From an uncultured Allobaculum sp. (GTDB lineage: Bacteria > Bacillota_I > Bacilli_A > Erysipelotrichales > Erysipelotrichaceae): a DNA stretch of 5,072 bases. Shown piece after piece: positions 1-5,072 of the stretch (the stretch's first letter is position 1; every line of letters begins with the position of its first letter). Both the position numbers and the translations under genes were made by a program. A model generated the notes under the pieces. The model was not told the DNA's origin. It saw only the letters and a program-made list of their open reading frames with translations, and searched no databases. Where the stretch lies: NCBI GenBank assembly GCA_948467695.1, contig CAOKFJ010000163.1, positions 1 through 5,072 on the forward strand. Direction: 5' to 3'.

Positions 1-142
1 TCGAGTCTGTCGAGTCCCTAGACATTTCGACACGATATATAGAAAACAGAAGGACAGTCAATCCGTACGCTGCGTATACGAAAAGCGGCTGAACGAATGA
101 ATCTGTAAGAAAATCAAAACAATTCGATTTCCTTTGTTCCAT
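1..142 (-). CDS. Possible divergent membrane protein, 5' fragment (runs off left edge)
   Basis: Reading leftward from an ATG at 142-140, the frame stays open for 47 codons to the window edge, and an in-frame TAG lies two codons upstream (148-146), so this ATG is the first available start. The peptide begins MEQRKSNCFDFLTDSFVQ and then has a hydrophobic stretch at about residues 17-36 (PLFVYAAYGLTVLLFSIY), which looks like a first membrane helix with a short cytoplasmic N-terminus. I do not recognise the family. It resembles, from memory, the start of uncharacterised multi-pass Bacillota proteins with a P-x-x-Y-x-x-Y-x-L-T/S pattern. Weaknesses are the poor ribosome binding site (only AAAGTG/AGAAG-like bases upstream), the short length, and two plus-strand frames that are also open over much of 1-100. 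It may be chance. Confidence 0.35.
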   Translation of the reverse strand, partial: MEQRKSNCFDFLTDSFVQPLFVYAAYGLTVLLFSIYRVEMSRDSTDS

Positions 143-145
143 CTT

Positions 146-159
146 CTACACTTTTGTAT
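146..159. promoter_or_regulatory. Candidate BceR-like operator (inverted repeat)
   Basis: The sequence CTACA-CTTT-TGTAT is an inverted repeat with half-sites TACA/TGTA spaced by four bases. It closely matches the TNACA-N4-TGTAA pattern known for BceR-type response regulators that switch on BceAB transporters. It lies 62 bases before the start of a BceA-type ATPase gene, where such a site is expected. Two positions differ from the published pattern (first C for T, last T for A). A TGTAA also occurs at 159-163. The assignment rests on motif plus context. Confidence 0.45.
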
Positions 160-194
160 GTAAGAAACAAAGTGCCTGACCTGTTCTGCTCTTG

Positions 195-200
195 TATATT
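195..200 (+). promoter_or_regulatory. Possible -10 element for the transporter operon
   Basis: TATATT, preceded directly by TG, matches five of six bases of the sigma-A -10 consensus. There is no good -35 at 16-18 bases upstream, which would fit an activator-dependent promoter served by the candidate operator at 146-159. A start point near 207 would leave a very short leader, since the Shine-Dalgarno sequence begins at 208, so an upstream promoter cannot be excluded. Confidence 0.25.
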
Positions 201-207
201 CACCATG

Positions 208-215
208 AAAGGAGG
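208..215 (+). promoter_or_regulatory. Ribosome binding site that fixes the start of the ABC ATPase
   Basis: AAAGGAGG is a near-perfect anti-16S match lying six bases before the ATG at 222. It makes ATG 222 the start rather than the in-frame TTG at 192, which would place the Shine-Dalgarno sequence inside the coding region and add ten residues that do not belong to the family's N-terminus. Confidence 0.9.
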
Positions 216-221
216 ATCTTT

Positions 222-1040
222 ATGCCGGTTCTTGATGTGCTTCATCTCCAGAAAACGTATGCGTCAAAATTCACTCATATCAAAACCGAAGCCCTGCGCG
301 ATCTGACTTTCCATGTGCAGAGCGGCGAGTTTGTCGCGATCATGGGCGAAAGCGGCTCGGGGAAAACCACTCTGCTGAATGTGCTTGCCGGACTCGATTC
401 GCCTACCGGCGGACAGATTCTGGTGGATGGCATCGATCTGCACGCTCTTTCTTCCAGAGAGCGGACCGCCTTTCGGCGTAATCAGCTGGGCATCATCTTT
501 CAGGACTACTCTTTGCTGGAGACATTCTCTCTTCGCGACAACATCGCCCTGCCGCTCAAGCTCAATAATGAAAAAAACGTGGAAATCGAAAAGAAGATCG
601 ATTCTCTCGCACGCGCTATGCGCATCGAAGCAATACTCGACAAGTATCCCGATGAAGTCTCCGGCGGACAGAAACAGCGCGCCGCTGTTGCACGCGCATT
701 GATTACCAGTCCGCAGCTTCTTCTTGCCGACGAACCGACCGGAGCGCTCGATTCCTTTGCCTCCAGAGAACTGCTTGAACTGTTTTCGAGTCTGAGTGCG
801 AATGGTCAGACAATCGTGATGGTGACACATTCCGCAGCAGCCGCTTCCTTTGCGCAGCGTGTGCTTGTTGTCGAAGACGGAAAGATCATTCATGAACTGC
901 AGCGCGGAGCGCAGCCCCAGGAATCGTTCTATACACAGATCAACCGCATGCTCATGCTTTTCAGTCAGCCGGATCAGCCCGTTTCAGATCGTGAAGAGGG
1001 TTCTTCGCCGATTTTAATCACCGAGGAGATGACGCCATGA
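222..1040 (+). CDS. BceA-type ABC transporter ATP-binding protein (antimicrobial peptide resistance)
   Basis: This 272-residue cytoplasmic ATPase powers the FtsX-type permease encoded next. All nucleotide-binding motifs are present: Walker A GESGSGKTT (42-50), Q-loop Q94 in IIFQDYSLL, signature SGGQK (147-151), Walker B LLLADE with catalytic E171 (166-171), D-loop ALDS (175-178) and switch H203 in VTHS. The wording around the Q-loop and the ending DGKIIHELQRG...FYTQI (219-240) are typical of BceA/YtsC-like proteins of Bacillota, which with BceB free the lipid II cycle from bacitracin, lantibiotics or similar peptides. The substrate here is not known. The last 25 or so residues form an acidic tail beyond the usual BceA length of about 250. 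The stop codon overlaps the permease start as ATGA, so the two are translationally coupled. A BceR-like operator upstream suggests induction by a two-component system not present in this window. A generic MacB/LolD-like ATPase is less likely given the partner. Confidence 0.92.
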   Translation: MPVLDVLHLQKTYASKFTHIKTEALRDLTFHVQSGEFVAIMGESGSGKTTLLNVLAGLDSPTGGQILVDGIDLHALSSRERTAFRRNQLGIIFQDYSLLETFSLRDNIALPLKLNNEKNVEIEKKIDSLARAMRIEAILDKYPDEVSGGQKQRAAVARALITSPQLLLADEPTGALDSFASRELLELFSSLSANGQTIVMVTHSAAAASFAQRVLVVEDGKIIHELQRGAQPQESFYTQINRMLMLFSQPDQPVSDREEGSSPILITEEMTP

Positions 1041-3004
1041 AAACAGGCCTGTACGCGCATCTCGCGTTTGAATCGCTGAAGAAAAACTACCGCCTGTCCA
1101 TTCCGTTTATCGGCGGCGGCATTCTGATGGCTTCGATGCTTTACTCGATTTTATCGATGTACTCAAGCCCGGAACTTTCCGCGTCGTTTCGCGGCGAAGA
1201 TCTGATCGCCTTTCTGCAGATGGGCGTTCCGATGCTTATGCTTTTCACGCTGATTTTCTTCTTCTATCTCAACAGTGTATGGCTTCGATCAAGATCGAAG
1301 GAGAACGCGCTGTTCATGGTGCTCGGCATGGAAAAGCGCCATCTCATACACGTCCAGTTTGATCAGCTTCTCATATGCGCGCTTGCGACCATTCCCGGCG
1401 GTCTGCTTGTCGGCATATGCATGGATAAACTGCTCTCTCTGCTTCTCTGCCGCATTCTTGAAGTGCCTCCGCTGCTGGGCTTTTCCATATCCTGGACAGC
1501 GATTACAGGCATGAGTGAATGGATTCTGTTCTGCTTCGCGGCACTGAGCGCATGGTCCGCGCTGCAGATCATGGACAGCGATCCGCTTAAAAATCTCAAA
1601 GGCGAACCGCACGTTGAAAACAAGATTCGCATTCACTGGTTTGGCGCTGCCTGCGGCATTCTTCTGCTTGCCGACGGATATACGCTGGCTGTAACCATAC
1701 GCAATCCCATCGTCGCTTTCGCGCTGTTCTTCGTCGCGGTTCTGCTCGTTATCGCGGGCACCTATCTGCTTTTCCTCTTTGGCGCGGAAGCGCTAATCGC
1801 CCTGCTTCAGAAAGACAAACGCTACTACTATTCGCCCAGGCATTTCGTTTCGCTTTCGATTCTCAAATATCGCCTGCGCCAGAATGCCGCGGCGCTTGCC
1901 AACATCGCCATTCTCTCGACAATGATTCTTGTCACGCTTTCAACAACCGTATCGCTTGTTGTTGGGGTGCAGAAAACAGTCGAACAGATATACCCGACCG
2001 ATGCGCAGTTTGTCCTTCACTCCTATGTGTACAATGATTTCCCCGCTTCCACGGATATCGAGAAAGATAGCCTGGACGCTCTTGAAAAGATGAATATTCA
2101 ACCCGCAGAGAATTGGACATATGGCACAACATACGCGGTATATCAGGCAGGCTACGCAACTGAATCGGTTGTCATCATCGATATTAACGACTACAACCGC
2201 CTGAATGGAAAATCCATCTCGCTTGAAGACGACGAACTCCTTCCCATCGAAGCGAACCCGAATCTAAACGATCGCATCGTTCTTCTGCGCAACGGAAGAG
2301 AAGAAACCTACTTTATGCACCAGAAAGAGAATGATCCTCTCGCCGCTCCGTTTGGGCAGGAGACAAATATCAATATGCCGCTGGTCTTTGCGGGAAATCT
2401 GCGCGCGGGCGATCCGGTCAGCTGGAATTTCTACTGCAACCTGGGCGATCAGAATACAGCCGAAACGATGAATCTGATTTTGAAAGAATATCCGCAGAAC
2501 CTCGACAAAACACGCTATCCGGACGACGAGTACTCGGTCAATATGCATTTTCAGCGAGAAGTTCGCAGCTCGCTGCTGGAGATGTATTCATCGATGCTCT
2601 TTTTAGGCATTTATCTGTGCGCGCTTTTCATTCTCGCTGTGGTGCTCATCATGTACTACAAACAGGTATCCGAAGGAGCGGAAGACCGCCGGCGCTTTGC
2701 GATTCTGCAGAAAGTGGGACTGGACAGGGAGCAGCTTCGCCGTATTATCGGCACGCAGTCCAAACTGGTCTTCTTTCTTCCACTGACAACAGCGCTGCTT
2801 CATATTCTTTTCGCTTTTCCGATGATCCGGCTGATTCTCGAGCATCTCGTTCTCTGCGATCCTCAAATCTTCTTCTGGGTCATGCTCACATGCTTCGGCA
2901 TATTTGCGCTGATTTACGCGCTCATCTACCGTCTCACCGCGCGCACCTACTACAAAATCACTGTTCAGAACGCGTCTGGCGAGTACGCCGAACCACGCAG
3001 CTAA
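1037..3004 (+). CDS. BceB-type FtsX-domain ABC transporter permease
   Basis: The 655-residue integral membrane protein matches BceB in size (about 650) and plan. By eye there are ten hydrophobic helices, at about 21-42, 56-80, 107-130, 152-172, 201-220, 224-250, 288-312, 516-541, 575-602 and 609-632. A large extracellular domain of about 200 residues (313-515) lies between helices 7 and 8, the hallmark of peptide-sensing and detoxifying permeases. The first FtsX-like unit covers helices 2-4. After helix 8 the segment YYKQVSEGAEDRRRFAILQK (540-559), followed by VGLD, is the conserved cytoplasmic coupling stretch of this family. In known systems the extracellular domain recognises peptide-undecaprenyl complexes and the permease also signals to a BceS-type kinase in the membrane. 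No kinase or regulator gene is visible here. The start ATG overlaps the ATPase stop by four bases and has GAGGAG eight bases upstream. A strong terminator directly follows the stop. The substrate is unpredictable because the extracellular domain varies widely. Confidence 0.92.
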   Translation: MKTGLYAHLAFESLKKNYRLSIPFIGGGILMASMLYSILSMYSSPELSASFRGEDLIAFLQMGVPMLMLFTLIFFFYLNSVWLRSRSKENALFMVLGMEKRHLIHVQFDQLLICALATIPGGLLVGICMDKLLSLLLCRILEVPPLLGFSISWTAITGMSEWILFCFAALSAWSALQIMDSDPLKNLKGEPHVENKIRIHWFGAACGILLLADGYTLAVTIRNPIVAFALFFVAVLLVIAGTYLLFLFGAEALIALLQKDKRYYYSPRHFVSLSILKYRLRQNAAALANIAILSTMILVTLSTTVSLVVGVQKTVEQIYPTDAQFVLHSYVYNDFPASTDIEKDSLDALEKMNIQPAENWTYGTTYAVYQAGYATESVVIIDINDYNRLNGKSISLEDDELLPIEANPNLNDRIVLLRNGREETYFMHQKENDPLAAPFGQETNINMPLVFAGNLRAGDPVSWNFYCNLGDQNTAETMNLILKEYPQNLDKTRYPDDEYSVNMHFQREVRSSLLEMYSSMLFLGIYLCALFILAVVLIMYYKQVSEGAEDRRRFAILQKVGLDREQLRRIIGTQSKLVFFLPLTTALLHILFAFPMIRLILEHLVLCDPQIFFWVMLTCFGIFALIYALIYRLTARTYYKITVQNASGEYAEPRS

Positions 3005-3045
3005 GCGACAGTCATTCATATGCACGAATGACTGTCGCTTTTTTT
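3003..3045 (+). terminator. Rho-independent terminator of the ABC transporter operon
   Basis: A perfect 15-bp stem (3003-3017 with 3026-3040, core GCGACAGTCATTC/GAATGACTGTCGC) encloses an eight-base loop and runs into seven T residues (3039-3045). It begins inside the permease stop codon. The opposite strand has no T run on the left side, so it should act on plus-strand transcripts only. It separates the transporter operon from the CapA-family gene, whose start is less than 50 bases away. Confidence 0.95.
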
Positions 3046-3091
3046 CATGAGGAATATTCCCGTTAATGCCCGATATGGTAATCTTTTAGGT

Positions 3092-4411
3092 ATGAATCAA
3101 AATACTCCGAATAATTCCCGTAAACATAAAAAAGCCGCCGACGGACGGCATCAGCGCGCCAGACGAGCTGCCAGACATTCATCCAAAACCAGACAGAAAG
3201 TCGTTCTTACGACTGTTTCCATATGCGCTCTCGCTCTTTGTGTCATGCTTGCCGCCGTACTCAGCATCGGCATACGCCGACCGGGTTCCACGACAAGACA
3301 GACCGCAAACGCCAGCAGCGAACTTGATTCGAGCCGCGCATCCAATCCGCCCGCATCCTTTACGTTCGTGGGTGTCGGTGACAACTTTCTGCAGGACGCG
3401 ATCTTTGTCTATCATGAAATGATGACCGGCAATCGCGACTACCTGCCGATCTTTGAAAACACTCTGCCGTATACACAGAACGCCGATCTTTCCTATATCA
3501 ATATGGAAACCGTCTGCGGCGGCGATGACTACGGACTGTCCGGCGATCCCGCCTACAATGGACCGCTTGAAATGATCAACACACTGCAGGCAGCCGGCTT
3601 CGACTGGCTTTCGCTCGCGTCCGATCACTCCCTTGATCTTGGCGACGATCCTTTGAAAAACGAAATCAATTACACAAACACAACTTTCCCGGACATTGCG
3701 ACAACCGGCGCTTTCCAGAGTCTGGCAGATGCTGAAAAACCGGTCGTGCGCGATGTCAACGGCATCCGTGTCGGTCTGATCAGCTTCACATCCAATCTTG
3801 GAACCGGTATTCGTCCCAATGGCGAAGACTGGCTGGTTGATCTCTACCGCAACGCGGACGGTTCCGTGAACTACGATTTGATGAAAAAGCGCATCGAAGC
3901 TGCCAAAGACGAAAGCGATGTGCAGATTGTTTCTCTGCAGTGGGGCGATGAATTCTCCACTGAAGTCAATCAGGAGCAGCGCACCATCGCCAAATTTCTG
4001 AGCGAACAGGGCGTGGATGTCATCATTGGCACCAATCCGCACGTCATTCAGCCTGTGGAATTTATCCACAACGGCGATCGCGATACGCTTGTGTACTATT
4101 CGCTTGGCACCTTCCTTTCCGCTCTCGACAACCAGGAAAGCATGGTCGGCGGAATGGCTTCTTTTACGCTTCATTACAACTTCTACAATGGAAAAGTTTC
4201 GTTCGACAACGTCAAATTTATTCCGACAATCGTCTATATGAGTCCGGATCTGATGACCTTCCGCACCACAACCATTTCCGAATACACCGATGAAATGGCC
4301 GCAAACCAGTACATCGCCCAGTTTGGTCTGGATACGTCCAGAGGCTGGGTCAACGAATTTGTCCGCAGCGTTCTCGGATCGCCCAAAGGCGTGGAAGTCG
4401 TTACCGGCTGA
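3092..4411 (+). CDS. CapA-family (PGA_cap) membrane-anchored metallophosphatase-like protein
   Basis: The 439-residue protein (from ATG 3092) has a strongly basic cytoplasmic tail (12 K/R between residues 10 and 36), one membrane helix at about 37-61, a polar linker, and an extracellular CapA domain at about 89-385. Family motifs follow in order: VGVGDN (93-98), INMET (136-140), LASDHSLDLG (175-184), LQWGDEFS (282-289), IIGTNPHVIQPVE (311-323) and YSLGTF (336-341). Known CapA/PgsA proteins help make or export poly-gamma-glutamate; solo homologues like this one, with no capB or capC beside it, have no settled role. Several motifs depart from the usual forms (NNH, HWG, HPH with a preceding H, SLGNF), so catalysis is uncertain. 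The start is ambiguous: an in-frame ATG at 3047 adds 15 residues but abuts the T tract of the preceding terminator and has no ribosome binding site, while ATG 3092 has only a weak AGG close by. I prefer 3092 because MNQN-basic tail-helix is a natural type II anchor. A terminator follows. Confidence 0.85.
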   Translation: MNQNTPNNSRKHKKAADGRHQRARRAARHSSKTRQKVVLTTVSICALALCVMLAAVLSIGIRRPGSTTRQTANASSELDSSRASNPPASFTFVGVGDNFLQDAIFVYHEMMTGNRDYLPIFENTLPYTQNADLSYINMETVCGGDDYGLSGDPAYNGPLEMINTLQAAGFDWLSLASDHSLDLGDDPLKNEINYTNTTFPDIATTGAFQSLADAEKPVVRDVNGIRVGLISFTSNLGTGIRPNGEDWLVDLYRNADGSVNYDLMKKRIEAAKDESDVQIVSLQWGDEFSTEVNQEQRTIAKFLSEQGVDVIIGTNPHVIQPVEFIHNGDRDTLVYYSLGTFLSALDNQESMVGGMASFTLHYNFYNGKVSFDNVKFIPTIVYMSPDLMTFRTTTISEYTDEMAANQYIAQFGLDTSRGWVNEFVRSVLGSPKGVEVVTG

Positions 4412-4438
4412 TCCTTCTTTCTGAAATTTCATCCATTC

Positions 4439-4472
4439 AACCAGGATATCCATACAGGAAATCCTGGTTTTT
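4439..4472 (+). terminator. Rho-independent terminator after the CapA-family gene
   Basis: A 9-bp perfect stem (AACCAGGAT at 4439-4447 with ATCCTGGTT at 4461-4469) and a 13-base loop are followed by a T-rich tail (TTTTTGTTT from 4468). It lies 27 bases after the stop codon. The stem is shorter and the loop larger than in the terminator at 3003-3045, so it may be less efficient. Confidence 0.8.
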
Positions 4473-4567
4473 GTTTGCGCAATGAAAAGGCTTTCTCTCC
4501 GGATGCTTTTCTTCCGCTATTTCACAATATTTCCCGTATTTTTGTTCCGTTTCGACAGTATATTGCG

Positions 4568-4611
4568 ATTCCAATCTTATTCGATTATTATTCCAATCTC
4601 ATTCCATAACC
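4568..4611. repeat. Four 11-bp tandem direct repeats, candidate response-regulator array
   Basis: Four consecutive 11-base units start at 4568, 4579, 4590 and 4601 with ATTCCA, ATTCGA, ATTCCA and ATTCCA, each followed by five more variable bases. Units 1 and 3 extend the match to 15 bases with one difference (ATTCCAATCTTATTC against ATTCCAATCTCATTC). Hexamers on a strict one-helical-turn spacing are the usual layout for OmpR/PhoB-family response regulators, which bind tandem direct half-sites. The array ends 20 bases before the -35 of a good promoter. The repeats are read directly; the regulator is inferred. Confidence 0.6.
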
Positions 4612-4630
4612 ATCCTTATGAGCAATTCAC

Positions 4631-4660
4631 TTGAATCAGTCAATATTTATCGATTAGAAT
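4631..4660 (+). promoter_or_regulatory. Sigma-A-like promoter for the wecE-like gene
   Basis: TTGAAT (4631-4636, four of six matches) and TAGAAT (4655-4660, five of six) are separated by 18 bases. A start near 4667 would give a leader of about 155 bases before the coding region. The upstream repeat array would lie at roughly -99 to -57, a place from which an activator could contact polymerase. Confidence 0.55.
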
Positions 4661-4759
4661 GATCATTTTTCATCTCGAAAAGTAGCTATGCACTCTTCAA
4701 CTATGTAAGATATAGGATGGTTAAATATTATAAAGCCACCTTTTTGAATGTGTCTTTCC

Positions 4760-4773
4760 CTCTCAATTGAGAG
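4760..4773. promoter_or_regulatory. Perfect 14-bp palindrome, possible repressor site
   Basis: CTCTCAATTGAGAG is identical on both strands with no central spacer, so as RNA it would make a poor hairpin but as DNA it could bind a dimeric regulator. It sits in the leader, 48 bases before the wecE-like ATG and 100 bases downstream of the main promoter candidate, where a bound repressor could block elongation or act on a closer promoter such as TATTAT at 4726-4731. Confidence 0.35.
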
Positions 4774-4821
4774 CTTTGTTCTTAAAGGTACGGTGATTCT
4801 TGAACGAAAGGAGCTTTTGTT

Positions 4822-5072
4822 ATGATCACCTTTAACGTTCCGCCCCGTACCAGGTCCGAAGAGGAATATATCCATAACGCCATAGAAAGCGGCAAAATCT
4901 GTGGTGATGGTGAATATACAAAAAAATGCCGCGCTTTTTTCGAAGAGCGCACGAAAGCGCCCGCTGCTCTTTTAACAACGTCCTGCACGCATGCCCTCGA
5001 AATGGCTGCGCTGCTTTGCGATATCCAGCCTGGCGATGAAGTGATCATGCCGAGCTATACCTTTGTCTCCAC
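4822..5072 (+). CDS. wecE: WecE/RffA-like dTDP-4-amino-4,6-dideoxygalactose transaminase, N-terminal part
   Basis: The ATG at 4822 is preceded by GAAAGGAG (4806-4813) at eight bases, and the frame is open for 83 codons to the right edge, so the 3' part (about 290 codons by family length) lies outside. The sequence begins MITFNVPP, continues with SGKICGDGEYTKKC (23-36), TTSCTHALEMAALLCDIQPG (52-71), then DEVIMPSYTFVS (72-83), and follows enterobacterial WecE closely as I recall it. The family belongs to the DegT/DnrJ/EryC1/StrS PLP-dependent sugar aminotransferases and moves an amino group from glutamate to dTDP-4-keto-6-deoxyglucose, giving dTDP-4-amino-4,6-dideoxygalactose for surface polysaccharide. 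The SCTHALEMA segment forms part of the cofactor phosphate pocket. The Schiff-base lysine lies beyond the edge. Another sugar aminotransferase of the same superfamily is possible, but the SGK-CGDG opening favours WecE. It is probably first in a polysaccharide or sugar-nucleotide operon continuing rightward. Confidence 0.85.
   Translation, partial: MITFNVPPRTRSEEEYIHNAIESGKICGDGEYTKKCRAFFEERTKAPAALLTTSCTHALEMAALLCDIQPGDEVIMPSYTFVS

Larger units (their letters stand above)
4473..4821. other. AT-rich control region and leader, no convincing gene
   Basis: About 350 bases between the CapA-family terminator and the wecE-like start hold no frame with both a good ribosome binding site and protein-like content. 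Contents from left to right are an AT-rich stretch, an 11-bp direct-repeat array (4568-4611), a sigma-A-like promoter (4631-4660), a leader of roughly 155 bases, a second -10-like TATTAT (4726-4731) without a good -35, a perfect palindrome (4760-4773) and the ribosome binding site of the next gene (4806-4813). A 17-codon frame at 4717-4770 has no proper ribosome binding site. Confidence 0.7.

Noticed and set aside
1..17. Nine-base tandem repeat of TCGAGTC at the left edge as an attachment site or mobile-element end
   Set aside because: There are only two copies, cut by the window edge, with no integrase, transposase or matching copy elsewhere in the window.
1..100. Plus-strand frames open from the left edge (stops at 90 and 98) as the 3' end of an upstream gene
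   Set aside because: Two different frames are open over the same bases, neither looks like a known C-terminus, and no terminator follows. The minus-strand reading with a hydrophobic segment is at least as good.
264..893. Minus-strand frame of 209 codons opposite the ATPase gene
   Set aside because: It lies fully inside the antisense of an ATPase with every motif intact, and its translation shows no family features.
3179..4453. Long minus-strand open frame (424 codons) opposite the CapA-family gene
   Set aside because: It is a shadow of the plus-strand codon pattern. The plus strand carries ordered CapA motifs, and the antisense product has no recognisable domains or ribosome binding site and crosses the terminator at 4439-4472.
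4717..4770. 17-codon frame in the wecE leader as a regulatory leader peptide
   Set aside because: Only a weak GATATAGG precedes the ATG too closely, and there is no run of one amino acid's codons or attenuator hairpin following it. Noted only as part of the leader.
4667..4821. Riboswitch or T-box in the wecE leader
   Set aside because: I see no T-box sequence, no known aptamer core, and no terminator hairpin with a T tract before the gene.
4663..5048. Two minus-strand frames over the wecE leader and gene (4663-4875 and 4782-5048)
   Set aside because: Both overlap a clear plus-strand WecE N-terminus with its own ribosome binding site, and neither has protein-like content.

Overview
The window reads as a chromosomal stretch of a low-to-mid GC Bacillota (Firmicutes) bacterium. 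Ribosome binding sites are strong AAAGGAG-type sequences, two intergenic hairpins are followed by T tracts, and the transporter is of the BceAB type, which is largely confined to Bacillota. Genes are moderately GC-rich and the gap before the last gene is clearly AT-rich. The genus cannot be fixed from this sequence; an Erysipelotrichia- or Clostridia-like gut or oral anaerobe is a guess.

Layout. (1) Positions 1-142, minus strand: a tentative 5' fragment of a divergent membrane-protein gene running off the left edge. (2) Positions 143-221: a short divergent control region with a BceR-like inverted repeat and a strong ribosome binding site. (3) Positions 222-3004: a two-gene operon encoding a BceA-type ATPase and a BceB-type FtsX-fold permease, overlapping by four bases and closed by a near-textbook terminator at 3003-3045. 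(4) Positions 3092-4411: a membrane-anchored CapA-family (PGA_cap) protein with several altered active-site motifs, followed by a second terminator. (5) Positions 4473-4821: about 350 bases without a convincing gene, carrying a four-unit 11-bp direct-repeat array, a good promoter just downstream of it, a long leader and a perfect 14-bp palindrome. (6) Positions 4822 to the right edge: the first 83 codons of a WecE/RffA-like sugar aminotransferase.

The genes share a cell-envelope theme. The transporter family protects the lipid II cycle against peptide antibiotics. CapA-family proteins sit at the outer face of the membrane and are linked to capsule or envelope polymers. WecE makes an amino-sugar nucleotide for surface polysaccharide. 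Terminators and separate control regions indicate at least three transcription units rather than one pathway operon.

The most notable signals are the 11-bp-phased array ahead of the wecE-like gene, the set of changed metal-site motifs in CapA, and the BceR-like operator in front of a transporter whose usual two-component partner is not seen here. No wholly new system can be shown from this window.
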